Below, piece after piece: positions 13,598 through 25,760 of a stretch of 64,000 nt of DNA. Positions within the stretch are counted from its first letter, which is position 1; every line of letters starts with the position of its first letter. Source of the stretch: Rhea pennata (lineage: Eukaryota; Chordata; Aves; Rheiformes; Rheidae); contig NC_084687.1 of the NCBI RefSeq assembly GCF_028389875.1, forward strand, positions 7,724,157 to 7,788,156, written 5' to 3'. The translations under genes were made by a program, and so were the position numbers. Under the pieces are notes generated by a model. The model was not told the origin of the DNA. It did no database searches and saw nothing but the letters and a program-made list of their open reading frames with translations.

Positions 13598-13630
<33 letters not shown>
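13598..13630. repeat. (GT)n microsatellite
   Basis: About 16 perfect GT units are followed by an interrupted purine-pyrimidine alternating tail (ACGTGCATGTGTATG) to about 13660. Tracts like this can adopt Z-DNA. Confidence 0.95.
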
Positions 13631-13633
<3 letters not shown>

Positions 13634-13659
13634 TGCATGTGTATGTATGCGTGTCCATG

Positions 13660-15190
13660 CATTAACACATAGGTAGGACAGAGGGGTGAAGGACCCCTCA
13701 TTAATTTTTGAGACAGGCAGGCGGATGCAGCCCAGGGGAAGGGACAGCATCTCCTCTTGATGCATGCTAAGTGAGGACAGAGAGAGCAGAGGAGCTAAGG
13801 GAGAGGACATTTTGTAAAATCTTCCCATGCATCTCCTCTGTCTGGCTTGGTTGCTTTATATTGCCCCGGTGCAGACCACAGATCTCTGGCATTATTTCAG
13901 CCACAGTGGTGGGAGAGCTGGAGGCAGCAGAAGGGCCAGTGTGCAGGGGCAGCCGCAATGGTACAGGAAGGAGGGGATCATGTGAGGACAGTGGGACAGC
14001 GCTATGAAGGGCCAGGCAAGGAGAGGACAGTGGTCCTCCACGTGGTGATGTCCCATTCACAGGGAGGATTTTGTTCCTTTGATGAGCTCCAGTTACCTTT
14101 CGCTCTTTGTGAACAGTTGCACCTTTGCAAAGCGGCTGACACTTCCCACGACTTGCTAAAAATTCCTTGGCACCCGAGCGGTTTCTCTAGCTTTGTTCTG
14201 CTGGAGGGAGCTGTTTCTACCAGCTGGTGTAAAAGACAAAATGCTTCTCAGTTGCTGAAGTGCCAGCAGGTCAGAGGAGCAGGGCAAATGCAGCTCCAAT
14301 CAGCAGACGTGGGCAGCTCGGAGAGCCAGAGCATGGGGCAGGCTGTGTGCCATGGGCAGGAGATTACACCGGGAGGTGTAATCCAGCTTTGCAGGAGTGC
14401 CTGTATCTTCCCATGCAGGTTTCATACTCTGCCTTGTTGGCCTGTTATGTGGCTAACGCTTGTCCATTCCCTTGCAGCACAAGCAGCACGACAACACAGG
14501 GGTGTTGCAAGCTGCTCTCCTGCTCTGCTGATGCTGCAGTGCAGGAAAGGCCTCCGCTTCCCTTGGGCTCACCATGCAGCCACCCAAAAGGGCTGGGATC
14601 TGACTGTAGGATCTGGGATCTTGGCTGGCATTGAACAGACTGTGGTGCTACGAAGATCATTCTCTTGGTCTAGGCTTCCTTTGTGCTCGACTTGTCTGCT
14701 TGAAGTGCAAGTTTGGTGGGACTGTGGCTAGGACTTTGTCAACTTTGGTGATTTGCACAGGGCCATGATATCAGCTCTGCTGCGTGGCACTAGCAACATG
14801 GGGAGCCTGAACCTCACATCCAAGTTCTGCGCCTGCCTTTGCACCCACGGCAGTGTCTGTAGGCCCTTAGCAATGTGCTGCTTTCACAGTACCTGCGGGC
14901 TGTGCCAGGGGTGAACGTGCAACTTGTGCCTGCGTTAGGAAAATCACTCTGAAACTCTAAGTCTTACATGTGAACCTTCCCACAGCTTTTACTGGATGTC
15001 TTCACACAAACGAATATTTAAATGTGCCCTAAAAATCCAACCTGTACGACTGAGTGAGAGATGCTGCAAAGTCTACAGATGTGTTTAATTTTATCCCTGT
15101 TTCACAGGACTTTTTTGTCAACGGTGAAGTGGGCAGCGCATTGCAGAGCCATGCCCCTGCACTAATGACTTGTAGGTATTTCTGCAGCAC
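13660..15190. other. Non-coding spacer with one unusually long unrecognised frame
   Basis: A 294-codon frame spans 13847-14731 (plus). Its translation is rich in Cys, Trp, Gln and Ser, has no signal peptide, repeat or domain that I recognise, and resembles chance translation of CAG/CTG/TGG-rich DNA. It is not called as a gene. Confidence 0.4.
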
Positions 15191-15201
15191 TTGCCACAAG
15201 C

Positions 15202-15223
15202 GGGGGGGGGGGGGGGGGGGGGG
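15202..15223. repeat. G22 homopolymer
   Basis: Twenty-two consecutive guanines flanked by C. It is a strong potential G-quadruplex and a likely site of length error in sequencing. Confidence 0.95.
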
Positions 15224-15229
15224 CGTCTG

Positions 15230-17400
15230 ACTGGGATGGTACCTTGGGCTGGCAGCAAGTCCCCTCCCCGGGTCTCCAGTTCCTCCCAGTGGTCCCGCTC
15301 CCAGACCTTGCCAGGTGGGTTCAGCTGCATCGAGGGTAGGTGACCGATGTGGGCAGGACAGCGTGGCCTGGCCAAGGCTCAGCCTCTAGCAGCGTTTGGT
15401 GTCAGATGGGGCAGGAATCTGCATATTCAGCACAGGCCCAGGGCAATGCTCTGGTGTACTTCTTGCAAGGCACCATAGCAAGCAGAGTCTTTTTTCTGAT
15501 AAATCTTGTTTTTAAATTAAGTACGTATCAAACTTGTAAATAATACATCTTGTAAATGAAAATGATGTTCAAATCAGGGCTGGAGCAAGCAGTCTACACT
15601 GCAGGTACAGCTAGTCCTGTGCAGCAGGGAGAGCAAGTGGCAGCAGCACCTGGAAGCACATTGCTTCCTAGGCTACTTTTCAAATTACCTTTTAAAATTT
15701 TTAGTTCCCACAACATATTCCATGAGCTTCTCCCATAAGCATAAATCAGGGAGTGGCTTTGATGGGAACGTAATGATTTTATACATATGAACTCAGAAAG
15801 CAGTAGAGAAAGCATGAGGCTCCAGAGGTTTGGGGGCTCAGAGGGAGCCAGGTCTCTCCCTCGTTTCCAGAAGTGTTCCCAGCCGTGTCAGAGCTCTCCT
15901 GGTATGCACCTTGCTTCAGACCCCAGCTGGCTGCCTGTCCCAAGCCCTTACACTGAGATTCAAGTAGAACAGATTGTTGGTTACCATTAAAAGTCCCAGG
16001 AGCTGCATGACACAACATGTTGCCTGCCTGCAGTGGAACAGATGGTGCTGCGGCTCCTGGAGCACTAGGATGCAGGTGGTTTTGCACTGGATAAAGCCCT
16101 CAGCCCTAAGTATTCTCTTGGGGATGTTCAGCCCGAAACAGGACATGAGAGGGAGGTCTGTCTTGTGTGTGGGAGACTTTGTGTCTCCTCAGCCCTGGCA
16201 GAGCAGGGTGCAGCTGTGAGTCTTGCCCTGCTTCATCTGAAGGGCAAGAGCATCGCATCACCCTGGCTGCTCAGCCTAAAAATTCAAATAAAGCAGGTGT
16301 GCAAAGGGCCATCACAGAGGCTGTTTGCAGCATGTCTCTGTCACACATTGTGTTGGTCATACAACACTCTGAAGCTGCGCTATTTGTTTTCCAGCACCCC
16401 AACAGACACCCCAGCTTGCTTTGTACATTCACACAGCCACAGACCAAAGGATTTTAGCCAGAAAAATGACTTAGATTCCAGTGCAGCTGGATTGCTGCCA
16501 TCAGGACCAATTTTCTAATGTCTGCAAGAGAATCAGCTCAGGGCAGATCCTAGTTTGCTTTGTCAGTCCTGCCACCACATGTTCTTGGGGCCTGGGACTC
16601 TTTGCACCTCAGTGGGATGGTCGTGGCCATCAAGGGGCAATAGCTTAGCACACACCCCGTTCCCAGGGCTGCAGCATTGGGCTGGGGCACAGTTGTTTGG
16701 CAGCAAATCTGTGCAATGCTTTGGAGGAACTTCATCTTTCCAGGAAATGAGCAATGTAGGGTTTCTGTCCATCTGCAGAGCTGCTGTCCACCTTGGAGCA
16801 GGCTGCAATGAGGAGAGTTTGTCTGTGATGAATTATGTGCTGCTATCAGAAGCAATTACTGGTCAGCAAATTGCTGTGAGCTAGTACTGAGAAGCCTGCT
16901 GGATAGACACAAAAATAGTATTTTAAACTCCTTGGATACTGCTAAATGGATAGAGAATAGTGAAGAGCTAATTAAAAATCTGGAAAGTTTTCAGGAATAA
17001 ACAAAATGGGATAGTCAGAGTACTTGTGAATTATTGTGAGAAGATGAGTTTTTCGCTTTGGGGTTTGAGACGAAGCACTTGCAGCAGCTCAGCATCCTCC
17101 AGGCCTGGCTCCCTGGCTCGGTGGGTGAAGCCTCTTCGAGCCAGGTGCCCTTCTCCCACGGGCCAGGCAGCAGATGCATGCGGTTTCTTGTTTGGTCTCC
17201 TGCCTCTGTGGCCGTCTTGGAGAGCAGGGCTGCGACCTTCGCGCTGTGGCTGATGGAGGCGGCTGCATCCCGTTCACTCCGTATCGGGAGACTGGAATCA
17301 GCCACTGCAGACATGTCTGTCTTAAACTTAAAAATAGAAACCGATTCCACAAATGTCCCACAGTCCTGTGCATGCTCCCTGTCAGGGAAGGTGACGTGTA
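15230..17400. other. Non-coding spacer, nothing recognised
   Basis: Overlapping frames of up to about 117 codons on both strands, none with a recognisable domain. No RNA gene seen. Confidence 0.5.
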
Positions 17401-17419
17401 AGCTGTTTGCTGGTGTTTG

Positions 17420-17960
17420 CCTTTGTGTTGAACTGCCAAACGGGCCCCGGTGGCTCCTGCCGTGCTGCGCGTGGGTCTGTGCGAGGGCAGCTCCGGGGCG
17501 GGGGGGCTGGCGGGGCAGCGTGCGGGAACCCTGAGTGCCGCAGCGAGCGCTGCAAACGTCACGTGGGAAGGGATGGTCGCTCACTGCTCCTCTCCGGTTT
17601 TCCTGCCGCAGCCCGAGCAGGGCTTTCATGGCCAGTGATTTGTCAGTGCTGCAGATGCGGGACAGTTTGCGCAATGAGGGGAAGGGCGTGGAAGTTGCTA
17701 CAGGGAGAGCTGGCTTTGAATCGCTGAATCGGCAACCAGGTTCGTGCTCGTGCCTGGAACAGCATGCTTCCTCCTGGGCCGTACCCACGCGTGCCAGAAT
17801 AGGATCCTGCGGACTCTGGTCTGAGCTGGCCTTGCAGCGTGAGGCGTTCTGTTTGCAGCGATGGTGTGAGTCGCGACCCCGCCGCCGCGCTGCGTGCGCG
17901 CGTGCCGGTGCTCTGCTCGACGGGGCTGTTGATCACACCAGGCACTGCTGTAGCCGCAGT
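17420..17960. other. CpG-rich patch without a recognisable gene
   Basis: CpG sites are frequent (for example GTGCGCGTGGGTCTGTGCGAGG, and CGACCCCGCCGCCGCGCTGCG near 17875-17895). Frames on both strands overlap fully (257 codons minus, 162 codons plus), which is what base composition produces, and none resembles a known protein. Confidence 0.35.
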
Positions 17961-18469
17961 AGACAGCTTGTCCCGCGTGTGTTCGCTGCCTCAGCTGTGA
18001 CTCCCTGCAGCTGCCATGGCTGAAGCTGAGGTACTGTGGCCTCTCTGTGCTGTTATTTCAAGTATTTTTCCTCCAGATGTTGTACAGAGCAGCTGCATAT
18101 GAAGAAGGAGCAGCATGTAGCCAAGCTGCTGGTGCCCGGCAGCAGTAAGTGCTCCCAGCAGCTTGGCCCAAGAGCAGTGTGACGGGGCAGTCACGGCTAA
18201 CCCTAGGCCCGAAGGTTCCCCCTTGCAGGCTGCCAGGTGGCTGCTGGTGTCCTGCAATTTTGCCCAAGTCTGACAATCAGGCCCTTGCCCAAGGAGATGG
18301 AGGCACTAGATTTTTTATTTTTTTCTAAGCCATGCTACCAGCTGCCTCATCAGCCGTGCAGCCAACGCACGGGATGGGGTTGCTCAGCCGTGGAGGAGGA
18401 CAAACAGTGCCGAATCTCAGTAGCGCCCGTCCTGCTACTGCTGCTGGTTCAGTTTAAACTCCAAAGCTG

Positions 18470-18660
18470 ATTTCCCACAAAGGTAATTTTCTGCTTCTCT
18501 GGCTCAATTCCGTTCATCTTTTAGAGGGTAATTAGTACCACTTTAGTGTTCTTTTATGCCCAAATAATTGCACCTTGCTTCAGGAGTAAAAGTTAATGCC
18601 TCTCCATTTAGGTTAGTGCAGCAATATCTAATTAGAGACTAGGCCAGGTAGAAATGCGTA
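18470..18660. promoter_or_regulatory. AT-rich enhancer-like block
   Basis: GGTAATTAGTACC, CAAATAATTGCACC, AAAGTTAATGCC and ATCTAATTAGAG lie within 150 bp in otherwise GC-rich spacer. TAATTA-type homeodomain sites recur at short spacing. Enhancer role is inferred. Confidence 0.3.
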
Positions 18661-19259
18661 CCAGGAGTACCGCTGTCTTCCTCACTGGCTTAGGACTTTG
18701 TTTGCACCAGTGGAAACATTTCCCATTTTATGTTTGAGCTGCTTCTGGATGCTTCAGCTATGTAGTAATGAGTCTGTGGCGCTAATGCTGGCTGTAGAGT
18801 GCTGCATGCAGAAGGCTCTGCATCTCCGAGAGCGGCTAGAAGAAAGAGGATTAGACTTCAGCTTTCACGGAGGCTAAAAGGTCTTGGCAAGCTGGGTCTG
18901 CCTGCACTCAAGTGCCTCTAGGCAGGAGATGGGTTTCAAGGACACACTGTAGCTGCACAGTTTTCAGAGCAAAATGCAAATAGTGTACTAGGTGTACCAT
19001 CTGCGCTTCCATCCGTGCAGGACCCTCGCCAGGGTTGTTGGCCTGCTGTGCCGCAGGAGGGGCTGAATCCCAACTTTGGGACTCTTCTGTTCCTGCGGGA
19101 TAAGAACAAGCGGCCAAACACCAGCTGCCGGGCGGTGCTGGTGCTCTCGCAGGACACGTTGCCGCTGCGCAGGGATACGTGCTCACCGCCTGCACCACAG
19201 CAGGAGACTTACATAACGTGCGTTCTTTTCTTTTAATAAGTCAATAGCGTCTCTGTCTG

Positions 19260-19540
19260 TGCTGACATAATTCCCAGCGCGTGAGGACGCCCTGCGCGAG
19301 CCAGGAGGCTGCAGTCGGAGAAGCCGGGGCGAGCGTGCCAGGTGTGCGGGCGGCGCAGGCGGCCGCGTGGGTGACCTGCTGCCCGGAGGGGTTCCCCAAG
19401 GCGGGGAGCGCTCGGGCTCTGCTCGGGGCACCAGGGCGGTAGCTGGTCGTGTCCGTCGCACCTCAGTGCCCCCCTCCCTGCTCACCAGCGCGGTGCTCCC
19501 CCACCCCGATAACAGAAACGTGCCGTGCGCCTCTCGAGCA
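19260..19540. other. CpG-rich patch without a recognisable gene
   Basis: Dense CpG (CAGCGCGTGAGGACGCCC, GCGGGCGGCGCAGGCGGCCG, GTCCGTCGCACC). There is no recognisable coding product. It may be an orphan CpG island. Confidence 0.4.
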
Positions 19541-20279
19541 TAACAGCCTCTGTGTGAGCATGAAATTGTTCGCTTCCTGTAATATTTACTCGACTGGCTG
19601 AATGACTGTTGGAAGCAGCAGTCTGTCAGCAGGCATCACGTGAGCAAGGCAGGTTCGTCTCCTGGCTGCCGTTGCCTCTCCTCCATCCTCTCCCAGGAGG
19701 TCACGGGCCCCTGGTGCTCCCTGGAAATAGTGCTCGGATTCGGGGTGAAACATGATTTTACTTCAGCAGGAGCACTTGGCAAGGCTGCAGGGCTTGCTGG
19801 AAACCATCGGTGCTGTGGGGTTTTGCATCCGTTTGGCCCTGAGCCGCAGTACTGCTCCCCGGCGAGGACCACGGGGCGGCGGCGGCTGGGCACGGGCCGG
19901 CTCGTGTGCACAGCACGTCCGGTAATCAGGTTTATCGACGCTTCTGGACCCCTGCTTTTATAGCTGGATGGCACTGAACACGGTATCCAATAAGCTTTCA
20001 AATCACGCTGGGGGGGGTATGTTAACTGCAGAGCGAGCAAAGGGAGCAGTGGTTATGAGCTGTTTCAGTAGCTCCGAGCAGCAACGAAGGAAGCTCAGAG
20101 GAAAAAATAGTGTCAAGGACTAGAAAGTAAATACTTCTAGCATAAATCTTGTCTCCTTTAAAGTAGGTTATATTTTCAAAGCGCTTTAGTTCTTAGGAAT
20201 TTAATATTGCGATGTCAATTGTAAGACAAGTAATTGGATGGGGAGAACGTTGTTGCTGGAACCTGAGATTAAAGGCAGG

Positions 20280-21280
20280 ATTTGAGAGGGTGTGTTGCGT
20301 GCGGGTGGGTTGTGGCGGTGGTGCGAGTGCGGATACGACTCTGGAGGTTTCACAGGCAGCGATTCTGTTTGAAGTCCGTTCGGCTGCTCCACGAGGTCGG
20401 GTGCTCATGTGGGGTGTCTTGCAACAGCTTGAACATGAGATTAGTCACAGAACCGAAGGTAGCAAGAGAATTTTTTTCCCCTCCAAAAAAGCAGCCGTGC
20501 ATCAGGCAAAACACTCGCACGCTGCTTTTCAAGTGCTGCCTCCCCTCCCCTCCCACTGGCCCCCAAGCCCTCCTCGGGCTGCGGCGGGTCAGTTTTGTGT
20601 CGGGCCTGGCGCAGGCTGCAGGAGCTGGTTGGGGGGCGAGCCCTGGGGACGCGTCAGCCTGCTGGCTCCCGCCCTGCCAGGTCCCTGCTCCAGCTGCGAT
20701 GAGAGGGGAGGCGACGCATGGCAAGACGTGGGGACTGCCCCTCGGCCCAGGGCCTGGGCGCCGTTCCAGGCTCCCTCTGCTCCCGGGGAGGAGGAAGGGC
20801 AGACGTGGCAAAAGCTGCCTGGCACATAACGTGACGCTGAATCTGCTTGGGGACCAAGGTGTCCTCCAGGATTCGTGCCTGGAACAGTCTCCGTTTGGGG
20901 TGCACCAGCAGCACCAATTGCAGCACCTGCGGGGTTTCACCTTTGGTTGCAGGAGAAACATCTTGTCCCCGCATGCTGCACATCCTGAGCCCTCTTCCGT
21001 GGGAGAGCAGCAAATCCGCGCGCTACAGGAGCCACAGTCCGTGCTTGACCCTTGCCGTGTGGGGGGTGCTGTAATCTCGTAGAGCAGTTTGCGCTGTTGG
21101 TTATTAAAAGGGCTTTGCGCCCGTGCCAGGAGACCTGGCCTGCTCCAGGGAAAGCCTGGAGCAGCCGGAGGGGGTTTCCAGCGCCCCGCCAACCTGTTTT
21201 CTGCGTCTGTCCCTTCCCAGCTCGTAAACTGCGCTCCTGTAAGGAGCTCCTGGCATTAGCTTTTTGAAGGCTGAAATCCA
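20280..21280. other. GC-rich spacer with overlapping long chance frames
   Basis: Frames of 266 and 205 codons (plus) and 280 codons (minus) overlap over nearly the same DNA. Mutually overlapping long frames on both strands point to low stop density from base composition. None has a recognisable domain. Confidence 0.45.
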
Positions 21281-21299
21281 AGCACCCTGTGGACCTCTG

Positions 21300-21700
21300 A
21301 CGCCCCTTTGCCTATTCTATCTGCCAGCTAAGGACAGAATTTGCTTGGTTTAATGACAAGAACTTTGTATTTCTAGGCCTAACCTTTCTGTAGCAGCAGC
21401 GACTGCCAGACAGGTGAGCTGGTCGGCCGTGCCTAATGCAGATAGATAGCGGATTGGCTTTTCCATCTTAATTTGCCTCCAACCTAGAGCATTAGTGAAG
21501 AGGATCCATTATCCTGCCAGCATACTAATGATGCCGGCAAGAGCGCAGCTCCCGAGGGAAGGAGTGGTATTTACTAACCTTTCCTTAGTTCGCTTTACAT
21601 AATAGCACATTGCTCCGAACATCCTCAACGTGACTGGCTACTCCTATTTTTTGTTCATTCTGTATATTTTTCAAGAGTATCACACAGTAAGAAAAGGTGG
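21300..21700. promoter_or_regulatory. Enhancer-like block
   Basis: Includes CATCTTAATTTGCC, AGAGCATTAGTG, GGATCCATTATCC and CATACTAATGATG within a few hundred bases, with no simple repeats. It has the same character as the other AT-rich blocks in the 9.5-31 kb interval. Confidence 0.25.
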
Positions 21701-22979
21701 TGGATTCCTGTTGTGTCCCTTGTCTTGCATCTCCCTTTGGAGTCTATTCTTAGATGCACCATCAGTTTAGGAATTCAAAACGAGGCAATTTTCTCTTTCA
21801 AGGTCTCTAAAGATTTTCTGTATCCATATGTCCAGACAGAAGAGAAAAACAACCTGAAACCTGAGGGAAAGTTATAATACTGTTCGCCCTTCTGCTTTCA
21901 CAGTAAACTGATTTTCTTCAAAACACTTTGCAGAGCTATGAGTAAAGGATAGAGCCTGTTTTTAGGGAGCAAGCAAGACACAAGAGCCCCATGCTGTGCT
22001 TGATGACCGGGGGGACACTTGCAGTCCACAGGAGCAACAGGATTGTGCAAAATGTCACAGTTATTCAGGATGCTAATTCTGGTCTCACTAAAAAAAAAAG
22101 ACTTTATTTTTGAGAGAGCAGTTAAAATTCCCCATGATATTTGAGAAACCCTGTTTGTAATGTAAGGACTAAAGCCATCCTTTTGCAGGCTTACAAGACT
22201 CTTTTTGTCTTGTCTTCCTAAACTTCTTGCTGAGATTTAGCCACCGTAAATGTGTGTCAGCCATGGAAGAAGCAAATGCGAGGTGCAGCACTCCTGTTTT
22301 CTAAAAGAAAAGCCGAGCTGGAGCTGGAGGCGTTGGGACACTTTGGGACAAAAACCACCCTTGCAGCACAGCAAGCTCGAGAGCGGCGCTGGGGAGGCCC
22401 CGTTCTCGGGCACAGCTTTGATAAATGACCTGTTGGAGTCTTCAGCCAGGTTTGTAATACTCACCTTAAAGACAAAAGCTGTGGCTCCCCAAGCCTTGCT
22501 GCTTTCATTTTGACGAGGCAGCTTTGGGAGTCTGGGTTTTTTCTGAGTAGTGGGCTTAACATTTTGCATGTTTGAGTTCCATCACTACTCAAATACCTCA
22601 GAAGGAAGCTGCTACCTGTCCTTTGCGAAGGAGACAGAGGGACCCCATGCGCATCTGTCCCCCAGTCAGAAGTGGCAAGGCCCAGAGACCAAAACCAGGC
22701 AGGTAAGAGCCTGATCGGGGGCACGTGGCTCCTGCAGCCACCGGGGAGCAGCTGCCTCCTGGGGATGAGACGTGGCAGCCTGGGAACTGGCACCTTCTCT
22801 GCTCTCCCCGCCAAAGCACAAGCAGTCATTCCTCACTCTGCACAGCAGTATCCCTTGGCTTTGCCCCCGTGGGGCAGATACTGTGTGCAGGGGGGTGTTG
22901 AGCCGGCTTTGTCCAAGCTGCAGCCGTGCCTTCCTGCAACCAGCATGTGCACACACGTTCCTCAGCCAGGCACTGCTCT

Positions 22980-23350
22980 CCCCTCAGTCAGCAGCAATCA
23001 ATGCATTAATTACCCCGACAGCCCAGCCAAAGTGCTAGCAGGTGCAGTTATCATCATTATAAGCTGTCATTTACGTATGTTTTTATTTCTACAGCTTCTT
23101 GCCATTAAAAGCCTGTAATTAAGATAATTAGAACAAAGGTATTTGCCTTGTAATCAGCATACATTTCAATAAGATACTTTAATTTACAGGCAAAAGTTGT
23201 TAACTTATTATTTAAATAAAGTTATATATATTGATGGTAGGCTAACAGTACCAGGGAAACATTTATAGATCTCATTTGTTTAAGATATTTATGACATTCA
23301 TTTCTTCTTTTAATCCCTTTCCATTTGATGATCACATATGAAACCTCTGG
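22980..23350. promoter_or_regulatory. Strongest enhancer-like block upstream of MAGI3
   Basis: About 370 bp of AT-rich, non-repetitive sequence with AATCAATGCATTAATTACC, GTTATCATCATTATAAG, CTGTAATTAAGATAATTAG (TAATTA at 23125), AACAAAGG (SOX/TCF type, about 23132), TGTAATCAGC and TACTTTAATTTACAGG. The density of homeodomain-type sites and the sharp contrast with flanking GC-rich DNA are what deeply conserved developmental enhancers usually show. Confidence 0.4.
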
Positions 23351-23699
23351 GAAATGACAGAGCAGATCTTGAACAGCCCTTGATCCTGGGATAAGGTGAA
23401 ATGTCCTGCTCCAAGGGACGGATGCGGTGGCAGGAGCACACCGTGCCACGGCCGAGTGGCCGGAGCTGCTTTTGCAGGGGCTGTGGGCAGGTTCGTTACG
23501 GAGCTGCAGTGCAGCCAGGGCACTCAGAGGTGCCCTGTAGCCTGATCCCGGGAGCCTCAAATCTCTCCAAAACGCTGGCAATAGAAATGCTGGCTCTGGG
23601 AATTTATTTCTCGCTTTCCCCATGTAGGAGGCTGTTCAAAATAGCTGCTGTCAGCACCTGAGAGTTAATTTGCGCTGGTGCTTTTGCAACGTGGAGACG

Positions 23700-24060
23700 G
23701 AGGTGGAAGGGGGCTGTGCGGCCATCCTGCCTCGCGCCGCTGCCGAAGCGGAGCTGGAGCCAGAGTGTTTCTGCCACCCGCAGCCCTTCCTGGGCACCTC
23801 CACAGGCCCCGTCCGGCTCTGGGGACCTCCGCAGCTCTTCATCCTGGAGAGCATCTTGGGGAAGGGTTTTTGCGGCGACGTTGTCCCCGCGAAGCTGTCG
23901 CGAGCGTTGTCACCTTAGCAGAGGGCGCGCAGAGCTGTTTGCCCGGGAGGCGATTGCAGCCAGTTCTCGGCCATGCGGCAGGACGTGGCGCGATGCCTCA
24001 TTGCGGACGTCCTTGTGCCGCCGCCAGGGGCTGGACGTCCGTTCCTATCACCTGGCAGCG
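23700..24060. other. CpG-rich patch without a recognisable gene
   Basis: CpG-dense (CTCGCGCCGCTGCCGAAGCGG, TTTGCGGCGACG, CGCGAAGCTGTCGCGAGCG). Three overlapping plus-strand frames of up to 143 codons follow from this composition and are not recognisable. Confidence 0.4.
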
Positions 24061-24439
24061 AGCTCTTTGTGGCTAGCAGCCCTTTATTTCCCAGGTTTAA
24101 AAATAGTTGCAGGCATTATAAACAACCTTGCACAGAACATGACTTAAAACTTGTTTTTCATCCTATCTGTGTGACTCGTGAGAATGAATGCTCTTATCTC
24201 TTTTCTGTGTGTGTGATTTACTGCACAGTGAAGGAGAGGAATAGGAACGACGCAGCACAACAGCTTCATGCAAGGAAATGATCTGTTTATTTACTTCTGT
24301 TTCTGCAATGCTCCAAGTTCTTCGGGGGCTTTGTGATGAAGAAGTAACTCAGCAGCCACCAGAGAGTAGCTTAGAGCCGGTTACCTACCAGGCAACAGTG
24401 CAAAAAATGTGCTTACAGTGAAAAGATTTTGGCTCTTTC

Positions 24440-25170
24440 TCAAAAGCCCTTTCCAAATCAAAGGTCTTTCTGACAGTCTCCATATTAATAAGCACTTGCA
24501 CATTAGCAGTTGTGAAGTTTTTATTTGCTGCTCAAATGGCATGAATTATGCAGCAGGGAAGTACATGAGTTAGCGGTGTGTAAATCGTTCGGAGCCGGTG
24601 GGGCTGGCTCGCCGGCCAGTGCGCGGTGCAGTGCCCTGGAGCACTCCTGCTGTGCTGAGCGCGGGGGCTGGCTGCAAGGTGGCCCCAGCGCTGCTTGGGG
24701 GCCGGCCCGCTCCTACTCCCCTTCCCCGGCCAGCCCCCACGGTCTGTGGTGCGCTGGCTCTGTCCTCCTGGCAGGGTGGCACCTGCCGCCAGCCCAGCTG
24801 GCCCTGCCACCACTGCAAAAGGTGAATGAAATCCAGCATTGCACCACCTTGCTGTAATAAGGTGATTACTCTAAGCCCAAGAGGAAGTTACATGTTGGAG
24901 AACTCGCTGGGACGCTGCATGGCAGCATGTCCCCGCAGGGCGCTCACCCATGTGCCTGAGCTGCCAGCAGCGCTGCACTGCAAACCTTATTTTTATCAAG
25001 TCAGTTACTATTTAGGCTTTCATTAAAGCTCTCCACAGTAACCCAAATATTGCAGTGTAAACGCTCGTTATTCATTATTTGGATTACAGTCCATTAAAAG
25101 TCCATTTGCAAATAAGATGTAGGAAGATCAGCTGCAGTGCAAACACCTTCTTGCTAAACAAACAGATGGG
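24440..25170. promoter_or_regulatory. Pair of enhancer-like blocks around a GC-rich core
   Basis: 24440-24570 (CTGACAGTC, CATATTAATAAGC, GGCATGAATTATGC) and 24980-25170 (TTTATTTTTATCAAG, CTTTCATTAAAGC, TCGTTATTCATTATTTGG) are AT-rich, repeat-free and motif-dense. The stretch between them is GC-rich spacer. Regulatory function is inferred. Confidence 0.25.
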
Positions 25171-25429
25171 ACCGAGAAGTGGGGAGAGAGGACGCCTGCG
25201 CCCCCAGCAGCGCAGGGACCAAGGCCCGGACCGCGCTCTCGCTGGGGTGCACGGCACTCTGCAGCACATCTCCCAAGCCCTATTCACTGCTCACGCCCAC
25301 ACAGTCCTCCTGCCTTATGCACTCAATCAGTCCTGAAATACTTGTTTTTTTTTTTTCTTTCTTTTTTCACATACAGCCCCTAACCAACAGCCTGGCTATC
25401 ACTGTGTAAAAGATTGTTACTCTTGTGCT

Positions 25430-25760
25430 GCATTTTTTTTCAGGATCTGTGAAAGTCTTGGGATGCCTGAGATATTAATTGACAAATTGAATCTTCTGCT
25501 GCTATTATTAAACGAAGTCTTCCCATGAAATAATTCAGCGATGGAGGAAAAGGTGAGAAAACAGTGCTTCCATATAGCTGCCCTTGCTTCTGTCTCTTGG
25601 TTCCTGTGAGCTGAAGGAGAGAGTTATAAATGAGCAACAGGTAAAGAGCTTTACACAGTTTTATTTTCCTCTAGCGCTGCGATGGTCTGTGAGCTGTCAC
25701 GGAGAGATCATTCCAAAGCAGCTATCATAAATCATAAATATTGATGGCGCTCGTCACAAG
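25430..25760. promoter_or_regulatory. Enhancer-like block
   Basis: GAGATATTAATTGACAAATTG, GCTATTATTAAACG, AATAATTCAGCG and CATAAATCATAAATATTGATG are closely spaced, directly before a CpG-rich cluster. Confidence 0.28.

Noticed and set aside
17015-17788. 257-codon minus-strand frame
   Set aside because: It overlaps several plus-strand frames of similar length, has no recognisable domain and lies in a CpG-rich, stop-poor patch.
20282-21192. Overlapping frames of 266 codons (plus) and 280 codons (minus)
   Set aside because: Long frames on both strands of the same DNA reflect base composition; neither translation resembles a known protein.
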